A stretch of DNA of 28,709 nucleotides from an uncultured Rhizobiaceae group bacterium (GCA_938009335.1 CALLHT010000100.1:1-28709), one strand, 5' to 3'. Counted from the first letter of the stretch, positions 4,990 to 15,200 are shown. The notes: generated by a model not told the origin, from the letters alone. Numbers and translations are program-made.

Positions 4990-7900
4990 GTGTTCGACAT
5001 GAGCGGAAAAATGATTAGCGGATCAAGAACAAAAACACATCGCCTCCCGATGAAACAGGGTCTATACGACCCGAAAAACGAAAAAGACGCATGTGGCGTT
5101 GGTTTTGTTGCTCATATGAAAGGTGCTGCGAGCCATTCAATCATTAAAGACGGCTTGCAAATGCTGAAGAACCTTGAGCATCGAGGTGCGGTTGGCGCTG
5201 ATCCGCTGATGGGCGATGGCGCAGGCATGTTGGTGCAAATTCCGCACGCGTTTTTCTCTGAAGTTTGTAAAGAAGCAGGTTTTGATATCCCACGCGTCGG
5301 TTCCTATGGCGTTGCCCAGCTTTTCTTGCCCCGCGAAAAAGGATTAAACAAACAGGTTCTAGAAATTGCTAAATCTGTTTTACAGGAAGAAGGCCTCACG
5401 CTCCTTGGTGAACGGACATTGGGCGTCGATAACACACACCTTTCTCAAGATCCGGAAATCGCCGGAACAGAGCCAATTCACCATCAATTGTTTGTTGCCT
5501 GCCCGGATGCAAAACATGAAGGAGATGATTTTGAGCGCAAACTTTATGTGACGCGCAAAGCAATTTCGAACAAGATCTTCAACAACACAAATGCGCGCGA
5601 TAGCGGCTTCTACATCGTGTCGTTCTCATCCAGAACAATCGTTTATAAAGGCATGTTCCTCGCAGACCAGTTGGGTCCGTATTATCACGACCTGCAAGAT
5701 GAGCGTTTCACATCAGCACTCGCGCTGGTTCACCAACGATTTTCCACCAACACATTTCCGTCTTGGAAACTGTCCCACCCCTACCGTATGGTTGCCCACA
5801 ACGGTGAAATCAACACTCTTCGTGGCAATGTAAACTGGATGGCAGCACGTCAGGCATCTGTTTCATCACCGCTTTTCGCTGATGACATCAACAAGCTCTG
5901 GCCGATCTCTTACGAAGGCCAGTCCGATACTGCGTGTTTTGATAATGCATTGGAATTTCTCTTCATGGGCGGCTATTCCCTCACCCACGCCGTTATGATG
6001 TTGATCCCGGAGGCATGGTCCGACAATCCCTTGATGGATGAATCTCGCCGGGCATTTTATGAGTATCATGCCGCGATGATGGAACCTTGGGATGGCCCCG
6101 CTGCGGTGGCCTTCACAGATGGCCGCCAGATCGGCGCAACGCTCGACCGCAATGGCCTGCGCCCAGCCCGCTACATCGTTACAAAAGATGACCGTGTGAT
6201 CATGTCCTCCGAATCCGGAGTTTTGCCAGTCGCGGAAAAAGACATTGTCGAAAAATGGCGTTTGCAGCCGGGACGTATGCTCCTCATCGATATGGAAAAA
6301 GGCGAGATCATTTCTGACGAAACCATCAAGAAAGAACTTTCCAACCAGAACCCATATCAGAAATGGCTAGATCGCACACAAATCGTACTTGAAGAAATGC
6401 CGTTGCCGACACGCCAAGCACGTGAAAGTGCAGAAGGCTTGCTGGATCGCCAGCAGGCGTTTGGTTATACGCAGGAAGATCTAAGACTGATCATGGCCCC
6501 AATGGCCACCACAGGCCAAGAAGCGATCGGTTCAATGGGTACGGATACGCCGATTTCCGCGCTCTCGAACAAGCCGAAACTGCTATACACCTACTTCAAA
6601 CAACTGTTTGCGCAGGTAACCAATCCGCCAATTGATCCGATCCGCGAAGAGTCCGTGATGAGCCTTGTTTCATTCATCGGCCCGCGGCCTAATCTTTTTG
6701 ATCTGCAAGGCTTGTCCGAACAAAAACGTTTGGAAGTTCGCCAACCAATTCTCTCAAACCATGATCTTGAGAAAATTCGCGAAATTGGTGACATTGCCGA
6801 CAATCAGTTTATGACCATCACGCTCGATATCACGTATAATAAAGATCGTGGTGCCGAGGGCATGGGGGCAGCACTCGATTCACTTCGCGCCCGCGCTGAA
6901 CAGGCGGTGCATAATGGTTACAACATCATCGTTCTCTCTGATCGTCAGATCGGAGCAAAACGCATAGCAATTCCGGCATTGCTGGCAACTGCGGCTGTTC
7001 ATCATCACCTTATTCGCAAAGGCCAGAGAACCTCTGTTGGCTTAGTGCTCGAAACCGGCGAGCCGCGCGAAGTCCATCACTTCTGTGTTCTCGCTGGGTT
7101 CGGTGCAGAGGCGATCAATCCGTATCTGGCGTTTGAAACTCTCGCTGACATGCATGCCAAAGGCGAGTTCCCCGACGAAGTCGACACAACTGAAATCGTT
7201 GAGCGATATATCAAAGCAATCGACAAAGGTATTCTGAAAGTGATGTCCAAAATGGGCATCTCAACCTATCAGTCTTACTGCGGTGCGCAGATTTTTGATG
7301 CGGTTGGCCTTTCCTCTGAGCTCATTGAAGAGTTCTTCTTCGGCACTGCATCTATGATTGAAGGCGTCGGTCTTCAGGAAATTGCGGAAGAAACAATGAC
7401 CCGCCATAACGCTGCATTCAGCGATGATCAGGTGCTGGCAACAGCTCTCGATATCGGTGGTGAATACGCCTATCGAATGCGCGGTGAAACCCATGCTTGG
7501 ACACCAGACAATGTCGCCAATCTTCAACATGCCGTACGCGGGAATTCCGCTGAGCGATACGAAAAATTCGCTGAAGAAACCAACCGTGCTTCCCGAGAGT
7601 TTTCAACCATCCGTGGCTTGTTCAAGATCAAATCCGCAGACGAGATTGGCCGGAAATCAATTGATCTGGACAAAGTCGAGCCAGCAGCTGAAATCGTAAA
7701 ACGTTTTTCAACCGGAGCAATGTCGTTCGGCTCTATATCCCGTGAGGCGCACTCCGCTCTTGCTGTTGCGATGAACCAGATCGGCGGCAAGTCAAACACA
7801 GGTGAAGGTGGCGAAGAACCAGATCGTTTCTACCCAATGGAAGACGGCTCTCCTAATCCAGAACGCTCTGCAATTAAACAGGTTGCTTCCGGTCGCTTTG

Positions 7901-9684
7901 GTGTGACAACAGAGTATCTGGTCAATTCAGATATGATCCAAATCAAAGTAGCACAAGGCGCGAAACCGGGTGAAGGTGGACAATTGCCCGGCCACAAAGT
8001 GGACGCCGTGATCGCTAAAACACGCCACTCAACACCTGGCGTTGGTCTTATCTCCCCACCACCACACCATGACATCTATTCTATCGAAGATCTGGCTCAA
8101 CTGATCTACGATCTGAAAAACGTCAACGAGAAAGCGGATATTTCTGTAAAACTTGTTGCTGAAGTGGGTGTTGGAACGGTTGCTGCTGGCGTTGCAAAAG
8201 CTCGAGCTGATCATATTACTGTTTCAGGGTTTGACGGCGGCACAGGCGCTTCACCTCTCACCTCGCTCAAGCATGCAGGAAGCCCATGGGAAATCGGCCT
8301 TGCTGAAACCCAACAAACACTCGTTCTAAACAAGCTACGCTCACGAATTAAACTACAAGTGGATGGCGGCCTTAAGACAGGACGTGATGTCATTGTCGGC
8401 GCATTGTTAGGGGCGGATGAATTTGGATTTTCTACTGCGCCTTTGATCGCGGCAGGCTGTATTATGATGCGCAAATGTCATCTAAACACCTGCCCGGTAG
8501 GCATAGCGACACAGGACCCTGTTTTGCGCAAGCGCTTCCGTGGCACACCGGAGCACGTCATCAACTATTTCTTCTTCGTTGCTGAAGAAGCTCGCAAGAT
8601 CATGGCAGAGTTGGGTTTTGAAAAGTTCGACGAAATGATCGGCGAAAGTGACGTGCTTCAAAAATCAGAAATGCTGGACCATTGGAAAGGCAAAGGCCTC
8701 GACTTCTCACGCATTTTCTACAAGCCTGAAGCGGACAAGCAGGCGATCTATCAAACCGAATTGCAAAAGCATCCGATTGACGACATTCTCGACCGCAAGC
8801 TGATTGAGGAATCTAAGCCTGCCTTGGAGAAAGCGAAGCCTGTCAAAATCGAAACAGCAATCACCAATGTGGATCGCTCTGCAGGTGCAATGTTATCCGG
8901 TAAGTTGGCTGAAATTTACGGCCATGAGGGACTGGAAGACGATACGATTGCCGTGTCGCTAAAGGGCACAGCCGGACAAAGCTTTGGCGCGTTCCTCGCT
9001 AAAGGCATTACATTTGACCTGCAAGGCGATGGCAATGACTATGTTGGCAAGGGCCTTTCTGGCGGGCGCATTATTATTCGCCCTGCTGAGGAGTCCAACC
9101 TTGTTGCTGAGAAGTCTATCATCGTTGGCAACACCGTTCTTTACGGCGCGATCAGCGGTGAATGTTATTTCCGTGGCGTAGCCGGCGAGCGGTTCGCTGT
9201 TCGCAACTCTGGTGCGATTGCAGTTGTCGAAGGTGTGGGCGACCACGGCTGCGAGTATATGACCGGCGGCGTGGTGGTGGTCCTTGGCGGAACAGGTCGC
9301 AATTTTGCGGCAGGCATGTCCGGCGGTGTGGCTTATGTTTTGGATGGTTCAGGAACGTTTGAACAACGTTGCAACATGGCTATGGTCAACCTTGAACCGA
9401 TGCCAGAAGAAGACGCTCTCCTTGAAAAGCTTCATCACCACGGCGGTGACATGATGCACAAAGGCCGTGTCGACATCACCTCGGACATGAGTAGATTTGA
9501 TCTTGAGCGTTTACGCCAATTGATTACGAACCATCTGCACTACACGGGTTCAACGCGCGCGCAAAAGATACTCGACGATTGGGAAAACTATCGCACGAAG
9601 TTTGTGAAAGTCATGCCAGTTGAATACAAGCGCGCGCTCCAGGAAATGGAAGACCGTCGTATGGGCAAGATTGCGGCGGAGTAG
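4990..9684 (+). CDS. gltB: glutamate synthase large (alpha) subunit
   Basis: This is the 1564-residue large subunit of NADPH-dependent glutamate synthase, which turns glutamine and 2-oxoglutarate into two glutamates in the cytoplasm. The glutaminase domain begins at C35 (DACGVGF), the N-terminal nucleophile exposed after removal of a short propeptide, and continues to about 440 (HNGEINTLRGN, NGLRPARY). The central domain spans about 490-780. The FMN/synthase domain spans about 845-1215, with GGTGASPLTS and the 3Fe-4S cysteines C1157, C1163 and C1168 in CIMMRKCHLNTCPVG. The GXGXG domain closes the protein at about 1290-1480. Length is standard. The GTG at 4990 is the first possible start; ATG codons at 4999, 5011 and 5050 also lie upstream of C35, so the propeptide length is uncertain. 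It is co-transcribed with gltD nine bases downstream. Confidence 0.97.
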   Translation: MFDMSGKMISGSRTKTHRLPMKQGLYDPKNEKDACGVGFVAHMKGAASHSIIKDGLQMLKNLEHRGAVGADPLMGDGAGMLVQIPHAFFSEVCKEAGFDIPRVGSYGVAQLFLPREKGLNKQVLEIAKSVLQEEGLTLLGERTLGVDNTHLSQDPEIAGTEPIHHQLFVACPDAKHEGDDFERKLYVTRKAISNKIFNNTNARDSGFYIVSFSSRTIVYKGMFLADQLGPYYHDLQDERFTSALALVHQRFSTNTFPSWKLSHPYRMVAHNGEINTLRGNVNWMAARQASVSSPLFADDINKLWPISYEGQSDTACFDNALEFLFMGGYSLTHAVMMLIPEAWSDNPLMDESRRAFYEYHAAMMEPWDGPAAVAFTDGRQIGATLDRNGLRPARYIVTKDDRVIMSSESGVLPVAEKDIVEKWRLQPGRMLLIDMEKGEIISDETIKKELSNQNPYQKWLDRTQIVLEEMPLPTRQARESAEGLLDRQQAFGYTQEDLRLIMAPMATTGQEAIGSMGTDTPISALSNKPKLLYTYFKQLFAQVTNPPIDPIREESVMSLVSFIGPRPNLFDLQGLSEQKRLEVRQPILSNHDLEKIREIGDIADNQFMTITLDITYNKDRGAEGMGAALDSLRARAEQAVHNGYNIIVLSDRQIGAKRIAIPALLATAAVHHHLIRKGQRTSVGLVLETGEPREVHHFCVLAGFGAEAINPYLAFETLADMHAKGEFPDEVDTTEIVERYIKAIDKGILKVMSKMGISTYQSYCGAQIFDAVGLSSELIEEFFFGTASMIEGVGLQEIAEETMTRHNAAFSDDQVLATALDIGGEYAYRMRGETHAWTPDNVANLQHAVRGNSAERYEKFAEETNRASREFSTIRGLFKIKSADEIGRKSIDLDKVEPAAEIVKRFSTGAMSFGSISREAHSALAVAMNQIGGKSNTGEGGEEPDRFYPMEDGSPNPERSAIKQVASGRFGVTTEYLVNSDMIQIKVAQGAKPGEGGQLPGHKVDAVIAKTRHSTPGVGLISPPPHHDIYSIEDLAQLIYDLKNVNEKADISVKLVAEVGVGTVAAGVAKARADHITVSGFDGGTGASPLTSLKHAGSPWEIGLAETQQTLVLNKLRSRIKLQVDGGLKTGRDVIVGALLGADEFGFSTAPLIAAGCIMMRKCHLNTCPVGIATQDPVLRKRFRGTPEHVINYFFFVAEEARKIMAELGFEKFDEMIGESDVLQKSEMLDHWKGKGLDFSRIFYKPEADKQAIYQTELQKHPIDDILDRKLIEESKPALEKAKPVKIETAITNVDRSAGAMLSGKLAEIYGHEGLEDDTIAVSLKGTAGQSFGAFLAKGITFDLQGDGNDYVGKGLSGGRIIIRPAEESNLVAEKSIIVGNTVLYGAISGECYFRGVAGERFAVRNSGAIAVVEGVGDHGCEYMTGGVVVVLGGTGRNFAAGMSGGVAYVLDGSGTFEQRCNMAMVNLEPMPEEDALLEKLHHHGGDMMHKGRVDITSDMSRFDLERLRQLITNHLHYTGSTRAQKILDDWENYRTKFVKVMPVEYKRALQEMEDRRMGKIAAE

Positions 9685-9693
9685 GAATAGATT

Positions 9694-11142
9694 ATGGGTA
9701 AGGTTACAGGGTTTCTCGAGATTGATCGTCAGGTACCGAAGTATCGGCCTGCATCCGATCGCGTTCGGCATTTCAACGAATTCACAATTCCCATGGACGA
9801 TAGCGAAGTTGCAAAACAAGCTGCGCGCTGCATGGATTGTGGCATTCCCTATTGTCACGGCGATACCGGCTGTCCGGTTCATAACCAAATCCCGGATTGG
9901 AATGACCTCATCTACAATGATGACTGGGAACAAGCTGTAAAAAACCTGCACTCTACGAACAACTTCCCGGAGTTTACAGGCCGCATCTGCCCTGCCCCAT
10001 GCGAAGAAGCGTGCACGCTTAACCTTGAAGACGAGCCAGTGGCGATCAAGACGGTTGAACAGGCTATCGCTGACAAAGCCTATTCACTCGGTCTGATAAA
10101 GCCGGAACCTGCTTCTGAAAGAACAGGCAAGAAGATTGCTATCGTGGGTTCGGGTCCCGCGGGCCTTGCAGCGGCACAGCAACTAGCACGTGTTGGTCAT
10201 GAAGTTCATGTATATGAACGCGAATCCAAAGCTGGCGGTTTGCTACGCTATGGCATTCCTGACTTTAAGATGGAAAAACATTACATCGATGTACGGGTCG
10301 AGCAAATGCAGGCAGAAGGTGTTACGTTCCACTACAACGCCCATATCGGTGTCGATGTTTCTTCAAATAACTTGATGAAAGACCACGATGCTGTTCTCAT
10401 CTCTGCGGGATCTGAAACACCACGTGATCCGGGCCTGCCGGGGCAAGATCTTGCTGGCGTTTATGACGCAATGCCGTTCCTCGTTCAGCAAAATCGCCGC
10501 GTTGGAGGAGAAGCCATCAACAGCACGGGCTGGCCATCAGAAGAAATCTGGGCCGCAGGAAAAAACATCGTTGTTGTTGGTGGTGGCGACACGGCTTCTG
10601 ATTGTATCGGCACATCTTTCCGCCAAGGCGCGGTAAATGTAACGCAACTCGACATTCGCCCTGAACCACCAGAGCGCGAGGACAAGATGACGGTTTGGCC
10701 TTACTGGGCGACGAAAATGCGCACATCATCATCCCAGGCAGAAGGTGCGAAACGCGAGTTTATGGCCGCTACCCTTGAGTTTGTCGGCAAAAACGGAAAA
10801 CTCTCCGGCGTGAAATGTGTGCGGGTAGACGAAAAGCGCGCGCCGATTGAAGGAACCGAGTTCATCATGAAAGCCGACCTTGCTTTCATCGCAATCGGCT
10901 TTGGTAGCCCATTAGTTGAAACCTTCATTAAGGAACTGGACCCAAAGCTTAAAGAAAGTCGACGGGGCGATGTTTCAATCGATGCTAACGACAGTGATTA
11001 TCGCACCTCAGTGGATGGACTATATGCGGCTGGCGATTGCCGTCGTGGCCAATCGCTCGTCGTTTGGGCCATTCGTGAAGGCAGACAGGCCGCGCGCTCA
11101 ATTGACCTTGATCTGATGGGTGAGACGTCCCTGCCCGCGTAA
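9694..11142 (+). CDS. gltD: glutamate synthase small (beta) subunit
   Basis: This 482-residue FAD/NADPH oxidoreductase passes electrons from NADPH through 4Fe-4S clusters to the large subunit. The N-terminal cluster cysteines are C46, C49, C54 and C60 (CMDCGIPYC...GC) and C99, C103 and C107 (CPAPCEEAC). The FAD site is GSGPAG (152-157), the NADPH site is GGGDTA (296-301), and the C-terminal FAD segment is YAAGDCRRGQSLVVWAI. Length and motif order match bacterial GltD. The ATG at 9694 is preceded by GTAGGA with good spacing. Nine bases separate it from gltB, which supports one operon and equal supply of the two subunits. Confidence 0.97.
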   Translation: MGKVTGFLEIDRQVPKYRPASDRVRHFNEFTIPMDDSEVAKQAARCMDCGIPYCHGDTGCPVHNQIPDWNDLIYNDDWEQAVKNLHSTNNFPEFTGRICPAPCEEACTLNLEDEPVAIKTVEQAIADKAYSLGLIKPEPASERTGKKIAIVGSGPAGLAAAQQLARVGHEVHVYERESKAGGLLRYGIPDFKMEKHYIDVRVEQMQAEGVTFHYNAHIGVDVSSNNLMKDHDAVLISAGSETPRDPGLPGQDLAGVYDAMPFLVQQNRRVGGEAINSTGWPSEEIWAAGKNIVVVGGGDTASDCIGTSFRQGAVNVTQLDIRPEPPEREDKMTVWPYWATKMRTSSSQAEGAKREFMAATLEFVGKNGKLSGVKCVRVDEKRAPIEGTEFIMKADLAFIAIGFGSPLVETFIKELDPKLKESRRGDVSIDANDSDYRTSVDGLYAAGDCRRGQSLVVWAIREGRQAARSIDLDLMGETSLPA

Positions 11143-11152
11143 GCCGCAAAAC

Positions 11153-12568
11153 TTACTGCGTTTGCGTGTTCACGAGCTGACGAGTCTGGCTATCGGCAGG
11201 GTCAATATTGGTGACTTTAGGAAGCTTGGTATCGGAAGGAGCGACACTTGAAGACTGGTCAGTCTTGGTATCGCTTTTCGCATCTAGTTTGACAGGCTCC
11301 GTTTTAGCGACTGGTGCGGCAGGCGCTGGTATTCCCCAACCCGCATCAATACGCCCGGCCTGCGGCTGATCGATCAAGCCTTTTTCAACCAATGAATAGC
11401 TGACACTCTTTTCCCGATCTTCCGGTTTTTCATCTTTCGGATCACCTTCCAAAACATTGCCACCATCTGATGCTGGAGAACCAAGCGAGATAATCACGGT
11501 TTTGCCAGTTCCAACAGGGTCATATTCAGGGACTTGTGGTTGGGCATTCTTGAGGTTGATTGTACCAAGAGAAGCAAACCGCGCACCCTCAGCATCACCA
11601 ATAACGCCAAGTCGCTTCAAAGCCTTATCTACGAAGAAACCAAGTTTCTGTCTACCGGCGCGAAGCATCGTAATACCTTTTGAACCACGGAGCCGCACAA
11701 TCTGGCCGTTAATGTCTGGCCCTGCGCTCACGTATTTTCCTTCTGCGTTGGTAAAACCGTCCCAAACATCGACAAAGGTAGCACCAGCCGCCTCAACTTT
11801 GCCACGATAGATTTCATTGAAGACGAGATAGTCAGCATTCATTCTGCCAGAACGCACGGGTGGCAATCCCACCCAAACATGCGGGATGCCGCGGTCACGG
11901 CCGATAGAAGCCAGTTTCTCTACCCGCTTGTTATATTCAGCCAGCCAGGCCTCAGAAAGTTTTTCTACACGACCCGTTTCGAGGCGCATTTTCTGGCGAT
12001 CATTCATCCCTACAAGAGTCACCAAAGCAATCGGCTTATGTTCTTCAATCATCGCGGCAACAGAATTCGGCCAGTCAATTACATCATCGCGCACGAGACC
12101 AGAGGAAGCATTTCCCTTGTTCACAATCACAATATCGGGGTTATCGGCATACAAACGTTCAAGACCGTTAGCCACACCACTGCCCATGAAGTCACCAATC
12201 ACTAGAATTTTGGCGGCATTTTCTGATTTCACAGCAATAACTTGCGGTTTGGTAACTTTGCTGGAGCGCTTCTTCTTTTTGGTAGTGGTCGTAGATCGCG
12301 CAGCAGTCTTCTGCTTGCTCTTCTTTTTGGTTACCCCACGGACATCGCTAAGGTTGTTTCGGTTTACACGATTTGTCGCACGGTTCTTTTTCTTCTTCCG
12401 GCGCTTAAACAGAACATCAAATAGGGTCTTCCGCTTGCGTTTGACTTCTTGAGCCTGAACTTCAGAGACGCCAACAACGTTACGGATTGTACGCACTTCC
12501 GGAACTATAACCGAAAATCCAAGCAGTACTGTGAATGCAATCAAAAGCCTCCGCAGCATGTTATGCAA
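11153..12568 (-). CDS. DUF459 family exported protein, SGNH-like, polycationic linker
   Basis: This 471-residue protein begins with a signal peptide (hydrophobic residues about 8-22, likely cleavage after the VQA at about 39). Residues 43-107 form an extremely basic linker: 29 of 65 positions are Lys or Arg and only two are acidic. The DUF459 domain, a branch of the SGNH hydrolase fold, runs from about 118 to 325. The GxND block is present (GMND, 187-190), but the block-I serine is replaced (VIGDFMGSG, F127). The position expected for the catalytic D-x-x-H reads SKGIT (296-300), so a classical triad is not visible. The last 145 residues are Pro/Lys/Asp-rich and low in complexity. Its function is unknown; a periplasmic cell-wall or polysaccharide role is inferred from the neighbouring lytic transglycosylase. 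It converges on gltD with 10 bases between the stops. Confidence 0.8.
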   Translation of the reverse strand: MHNMLRRLLIAFTVLLGFSVIVPEVRTIRNVVGVSEVQAQEVKRKRKTLFDVLFKRRKKKKNRATNRVNRNNLSDVRGVTKKKSKQKTAARSTTTTKKKKRSSKVTKPQVIAVKSENAAKILVIGDFMGSGVANGLERLYADNPDIVIVNKGNASSGLVRDDVIDWPNSVAAMIEEHKPIALVTLVGMNDRQKMRLETGRVEKLSEAWLAEYNKRVEKLASIGRDRGIPHVWVGLPPVRSGRMNADYLVFNEIYRGKVEAAGATFVDVWDGFTNAEGKYVSAGPDINGQIVRLRGSKGITMLRAGRQKLGFFVDKALKRLGVIGDAEGARFASLGTINLKNAQPQVPEYDPVGTGKTVIISLGSPASDGGNVLEGDPKDEKPEDREKSVSYSLVEKGLIDQPQAGRIDAGWGIPAPAAPVAKTEPVKLDAKSDTKTDQSSSVAPSDTKLPKVTNIDPADSQTRQLVNTQTQ

Positions 12569-12685
12569 CCTCTATATTACCTAAAGTCATGAAACTATAA
12601 GCAACATATGAGGTCGCATTGTGTCAATTGACAAAAGTCACACAGTGTTAACCGCAAAACGACGTTGGGGACGATTTAACGGCGT

Positions 12686-13921
12686 CTATGTCCGCTTTCG
12701 CAAGCTTGCCAACACTTTTTTGGAGGCATATCCGTCCTGCGCAAGACCAACTTTGGCTTGATAATTTTTGATTGCACCCCTCGAGCCAGAGCCAATCTTA
12801 CCGTCAATCTCACCATCATAGAAACCCAGAACCTTAAGGCGCTCTTGAAGCTCTTTACGTTCTTCTTCACCCAGTGGGATATAACCACGTGGCCAATCTA
12901 CAACGAACGGGCCAGACCCGCGCAATCGATCTGCTAGATGCCCGACCGCAAGCGCATATTTGTCAGCATTGTTGTAGCTCTTGAGAACAAAAAAGTTTTT
13001 CAACATAAGGAAGGCCGGCCCCTTTGAGCCGGCAAGAATTTTGACATTGGCCTTGTCTGAAGGACGCGGAAACGGCTTGCCTGAGACACGACGCAAGCCC
13101 AGTTTCTGCCATTCGGACAATGTACGACTTTTAGTACCAACGCGATCTGTGCTGAATCCAGCGGGTGTTGTTACTTCGTAACCCCAGGTCTTCCCTGTTC
13201 GCCAACCGTTCTTTTTCAGAAGGTTCGCAGCAGAAGCCAAAGCATCCGGAACAGATTCCCAAATGTTACGACGCCCATCACCATCAATGTCTTGCGCCCA
13301 GGTCAGGTAACTCGTTGGAATAAATTGCGTATGTCCCATTGCCCCAGCCCAAGATCCGCGAAGACCTGAAGCAGACACATCCCCGTTTTGAACGATTTTC
13401 ATGGCTGCAATGAGCTGCGAGCGGGCAAACTTACGACGGCGTTTATCTTGATATGCAAGCGTGGCAAGTGAACGTGCTACATTTCGCAAAGCACCTTCAC
13501 GAACAAGTGCGGCGCCATAGGATGTTTCCATGGACCAGATCGCCAACAATATGTGCCGATCAACGCCGTACTGTTTTTCGATGATATCCAGCCAGCGTTT
13601 GTATTTGACCTTCAGTTCAAGGCCCATTTCAACAGCGGAGTCTGTAACACGGTTATCCATGTAGTCCCAAACCTTGGACTTGAACTCGGGTTGAAAATTG
13701 GCAGATTTGATTACCGCCGGATCAGGACTGCTGACACCCTGAAACACAGCATTGTAGGTTTGTCTGGAAATACCACTCTTTGCTGCCACTGAATAGAAGT
13801 CACTTATCCAGTTCTTAAATCCCGCATCCGCATGCGCTTCAACCGAGAAAGAACCGCCTGCAATCACTGCAGCCAACGCAATCGTTTTAATCTTACCTGA
13901 TAAATCCCACTGGAATGTCAT
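12686..13921 (-). CDS. lytic murein transglycosylase (MltB-like) with peptidoglycan-binding domain
   Basis: This 411-residue exported enzyme cleaves the MurNAc-GlcNAc bond in peptidoglycan to give 1,6-anhydro products. After a signal peptide ending around VEAHA (about residue 31), the SLT_2/MltB-type catalytic domain covers about 35-325, with catalytic Glu at about 132 in WSMETSYG. Further family blocks are GSWAGAMGHTQFIPTSY and DIDGDGRRNIWES. The C-terminal 65 residues form a PG_binding_1 domain (LQERLKVLGFYDGEIDGKIG, then AIKNYQ). No lipobox cysteine is seen, so it is probably a soluble periplasmic protein. The ATG at 13921 follows AGGGTGG; a GTG two codons upstream (13927) behind AGGA is equally usable. 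It is followed after 117 bases by the DUF459 gene on the same strand. Confidence 0.92.
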   Translation of the reverse strand: MTFQWDLSGKIKTIALAAVIAGGSFSVEAHADAGFKNWISDFYSVAAKSGISRQTYNAVFQGVSSPDPAVIKSANFQPEFKSKVWDYMDNRVTDSAVEMGLELKVKYKRWLDIIEKQYGVDRHILLAIWSMETSYGAALVREGALRNVARSLATLAYQDKRRRKFARSQLIAAMKIVQNGDVSASGLRGSWAGAMGHTQFIPTSYLTWAQDIDGDGRRNIWESVPDALASAANLLKKNGWRTGKTWGYEVTTPAGFSTDRVGTKSRTLSEWQKLGLRRVSGKPFPRPSDKANVKILAGSKGPAFLMLKNFFVLKSYNNADKYALAVGHLADRLRGSGPFVVDWPRGYIPLGEEERKELQERLKVLGFYDGEIDGKIGSGSRGAIKNYQAKVGLAQDGYASKKVLASLRKRT

Positions 13922-14052
13922 ATCCACCCTAGTCCTAATATCTGTGTATCCGAATCACTAATGTAAAAAGTTAGCAACGATCCGTTAACAATAAATAATG
14001 GACAGCACGAAGGCGGATTGCTCAAGAAATTGTGATTGTTGGCAAAGCCTGA

Positions 14053-15048
14053 TTATGCGCTTTTTCGCATGTTCAGAAGTTTTTTCTCCCACTCAAGCGC
14101 AGAAGCAACGATCACGTCGAGATCATTGTGCTTTGGTTCCCAGTTCAACCGTGTTTGCAAACGGTTTGAATTGGCCGTGAGCGCCGGAATATCTCCTGCA
14201 CGGCGATCGGTTTTCACAACTCTGAAATCGTTTCCGGAAACCCGCTTCACCGCATCAATCACGTCAAGCACAGAGTATCCCTGACTGTAACCACAATTCG
14301 CGGTAAATTTTCTCCCGCCATTGCGCAGGAAATTCAACGCAACATAGTGCGCGTTGACAAGATCGTTGACGTGAATGAAATCACGAATGCAGCTGCCATC
14401 TTCGGTATCATAATCTGTACCGAACACCTTCATCATCGGGCGTTTTCCAGCGGCCGCTTCGCAAGCCACTTTGATAAGGTGCGTAGCGCCTGCGGTGGAT
14501 TGGCCTGTGCGCCCTTTCAAGTCACAGCCAGCAACATTGAAATACCGCAGAATCACATAATCCAATTCATGCGCAAGCGCAGTATCCCGGATCATCAACT
14601 CAGTCATCAATTTGGACGTGCCATAGGGTGACATCGGATTAAGAATTGCATTCTCAGCAATAGGGCCTGTTGTTAGTGGCTCACCATAAACGGCAGCTGT
14701 GGAGGAAAAAATAAAGCGCTTAACACCAGACTTAACAGCCGCAGCAATCAGGTTGCGCGAATTACCGGTATTGTTCTGATAGTATTTAAGAGGGTCTTCG
14801 AGGGATTCTGGCACCACAACGGAGCCCGCAAAGTGTACGATTGCATCAACTTTGTGCTCGCGGAGCACTTGCTCAATCGCCTCTTGGTCGCCAATATCTG
14901 CTTTGACGAATGTAACGCCTTTGGGAATAGACCACTCAAATCCTGTCACGAGATTGTCTACCACAACGACATCTTCGTCGTTGTCCAATAATTCCCAAAC
15001 CATGTGAGAGCCAATATAGCCCGCACCTCCGGTAACCATTACCGTCAT
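14053..15048 (-). CDS. galE: UDP-glucose 4-epimerase
   Basis: This 331-residue short-chain dehydrogenase/reductase-type enzyme interconverts UDP-glucose and UDP-galactose and supplies galactose for surface polysaccharides (the exoB role in rhizobia). The NAD site GGAGYIGSH lies at residues 7-15. The catalytic pair is Y142 and K146 (YGTSK), with the S/T of FSSTAAVYG at about 116-118. RDFIHVNDL and the C-terminal RRAGDIPAL substrate region are present. The frame stays open 41 codons upstream, adding a hydrophobic segment, but GalE proteins start at this point and the ATG at 15048 has AAGGGTAAG upstream, so the longer form is rejected. It is divergent from galU, the preceding enzyme in the same pathway, which suggests a shared control region. 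Confidence 0.94.
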   Translation of the reverse strand: MTVMVTGGAGYIGSHMVWELLDNDEDVVVVDNLVTGFEWSIPKGVTFVKADIGDQEAIEQVLREHKVDAIVHFAGSVVVPESLEDPLKYYQNNTGNSRNLIAAAVKSGVKRFIFSSTAAVYGEPLTTGPIAENAILNPMSPYGTSKLMTELMIRDTALAHELDYVILRYFNVAGCDLKGRTGQSTAGATHLIKVACEAAAGKRPMMKVFGTDYDTEDGSCIRDFIHVNDLVNAHYVALNFLRNGGRKFTANCGYSQGYSVLDVIDAVKRVSGNDFRVVKTDRRAGDIPALTANSNRLQTRLNWEPKHNDLDVIVASALEWEKKLLNMRKSA

Positions 15049-15200
15049 CGTTCTTACCCTTTTCCACCACCAGCGCGAGACAAGGTAAACCAAAAGCATT
15101 AGAATCGCACTAAATGAGCAAATAAAAATGTGCCGATTTGGTTCAGCAATTGTTAAGCAAGCGTGGTCCATGTGTATGATAGCACGATTATGGAGAGAAC

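Noticed and set aside
11139..11155. GTAAG/CTTAC hairpin between gltD and the DUF459 gene as a terminator
   Set aside because: Only five base pairs and no T-run on either strand.
11886..12452. 188-codon open frame antisense to the DUF459 gene
   Set aside because: It mirrors the Lys/Arg codons of the basic linker as Phe/Leu runs, has no recognisable domain and no ribosome site; best seen as a shadow.
15049..15171. 41-codon upstream extension of galE with a hydrophobic segment
   Set aside because: GalE begins at the NAD-binding strand; the ATG at 15048 has a good upstream site and the extension lies in the divergent galE/galU control region.
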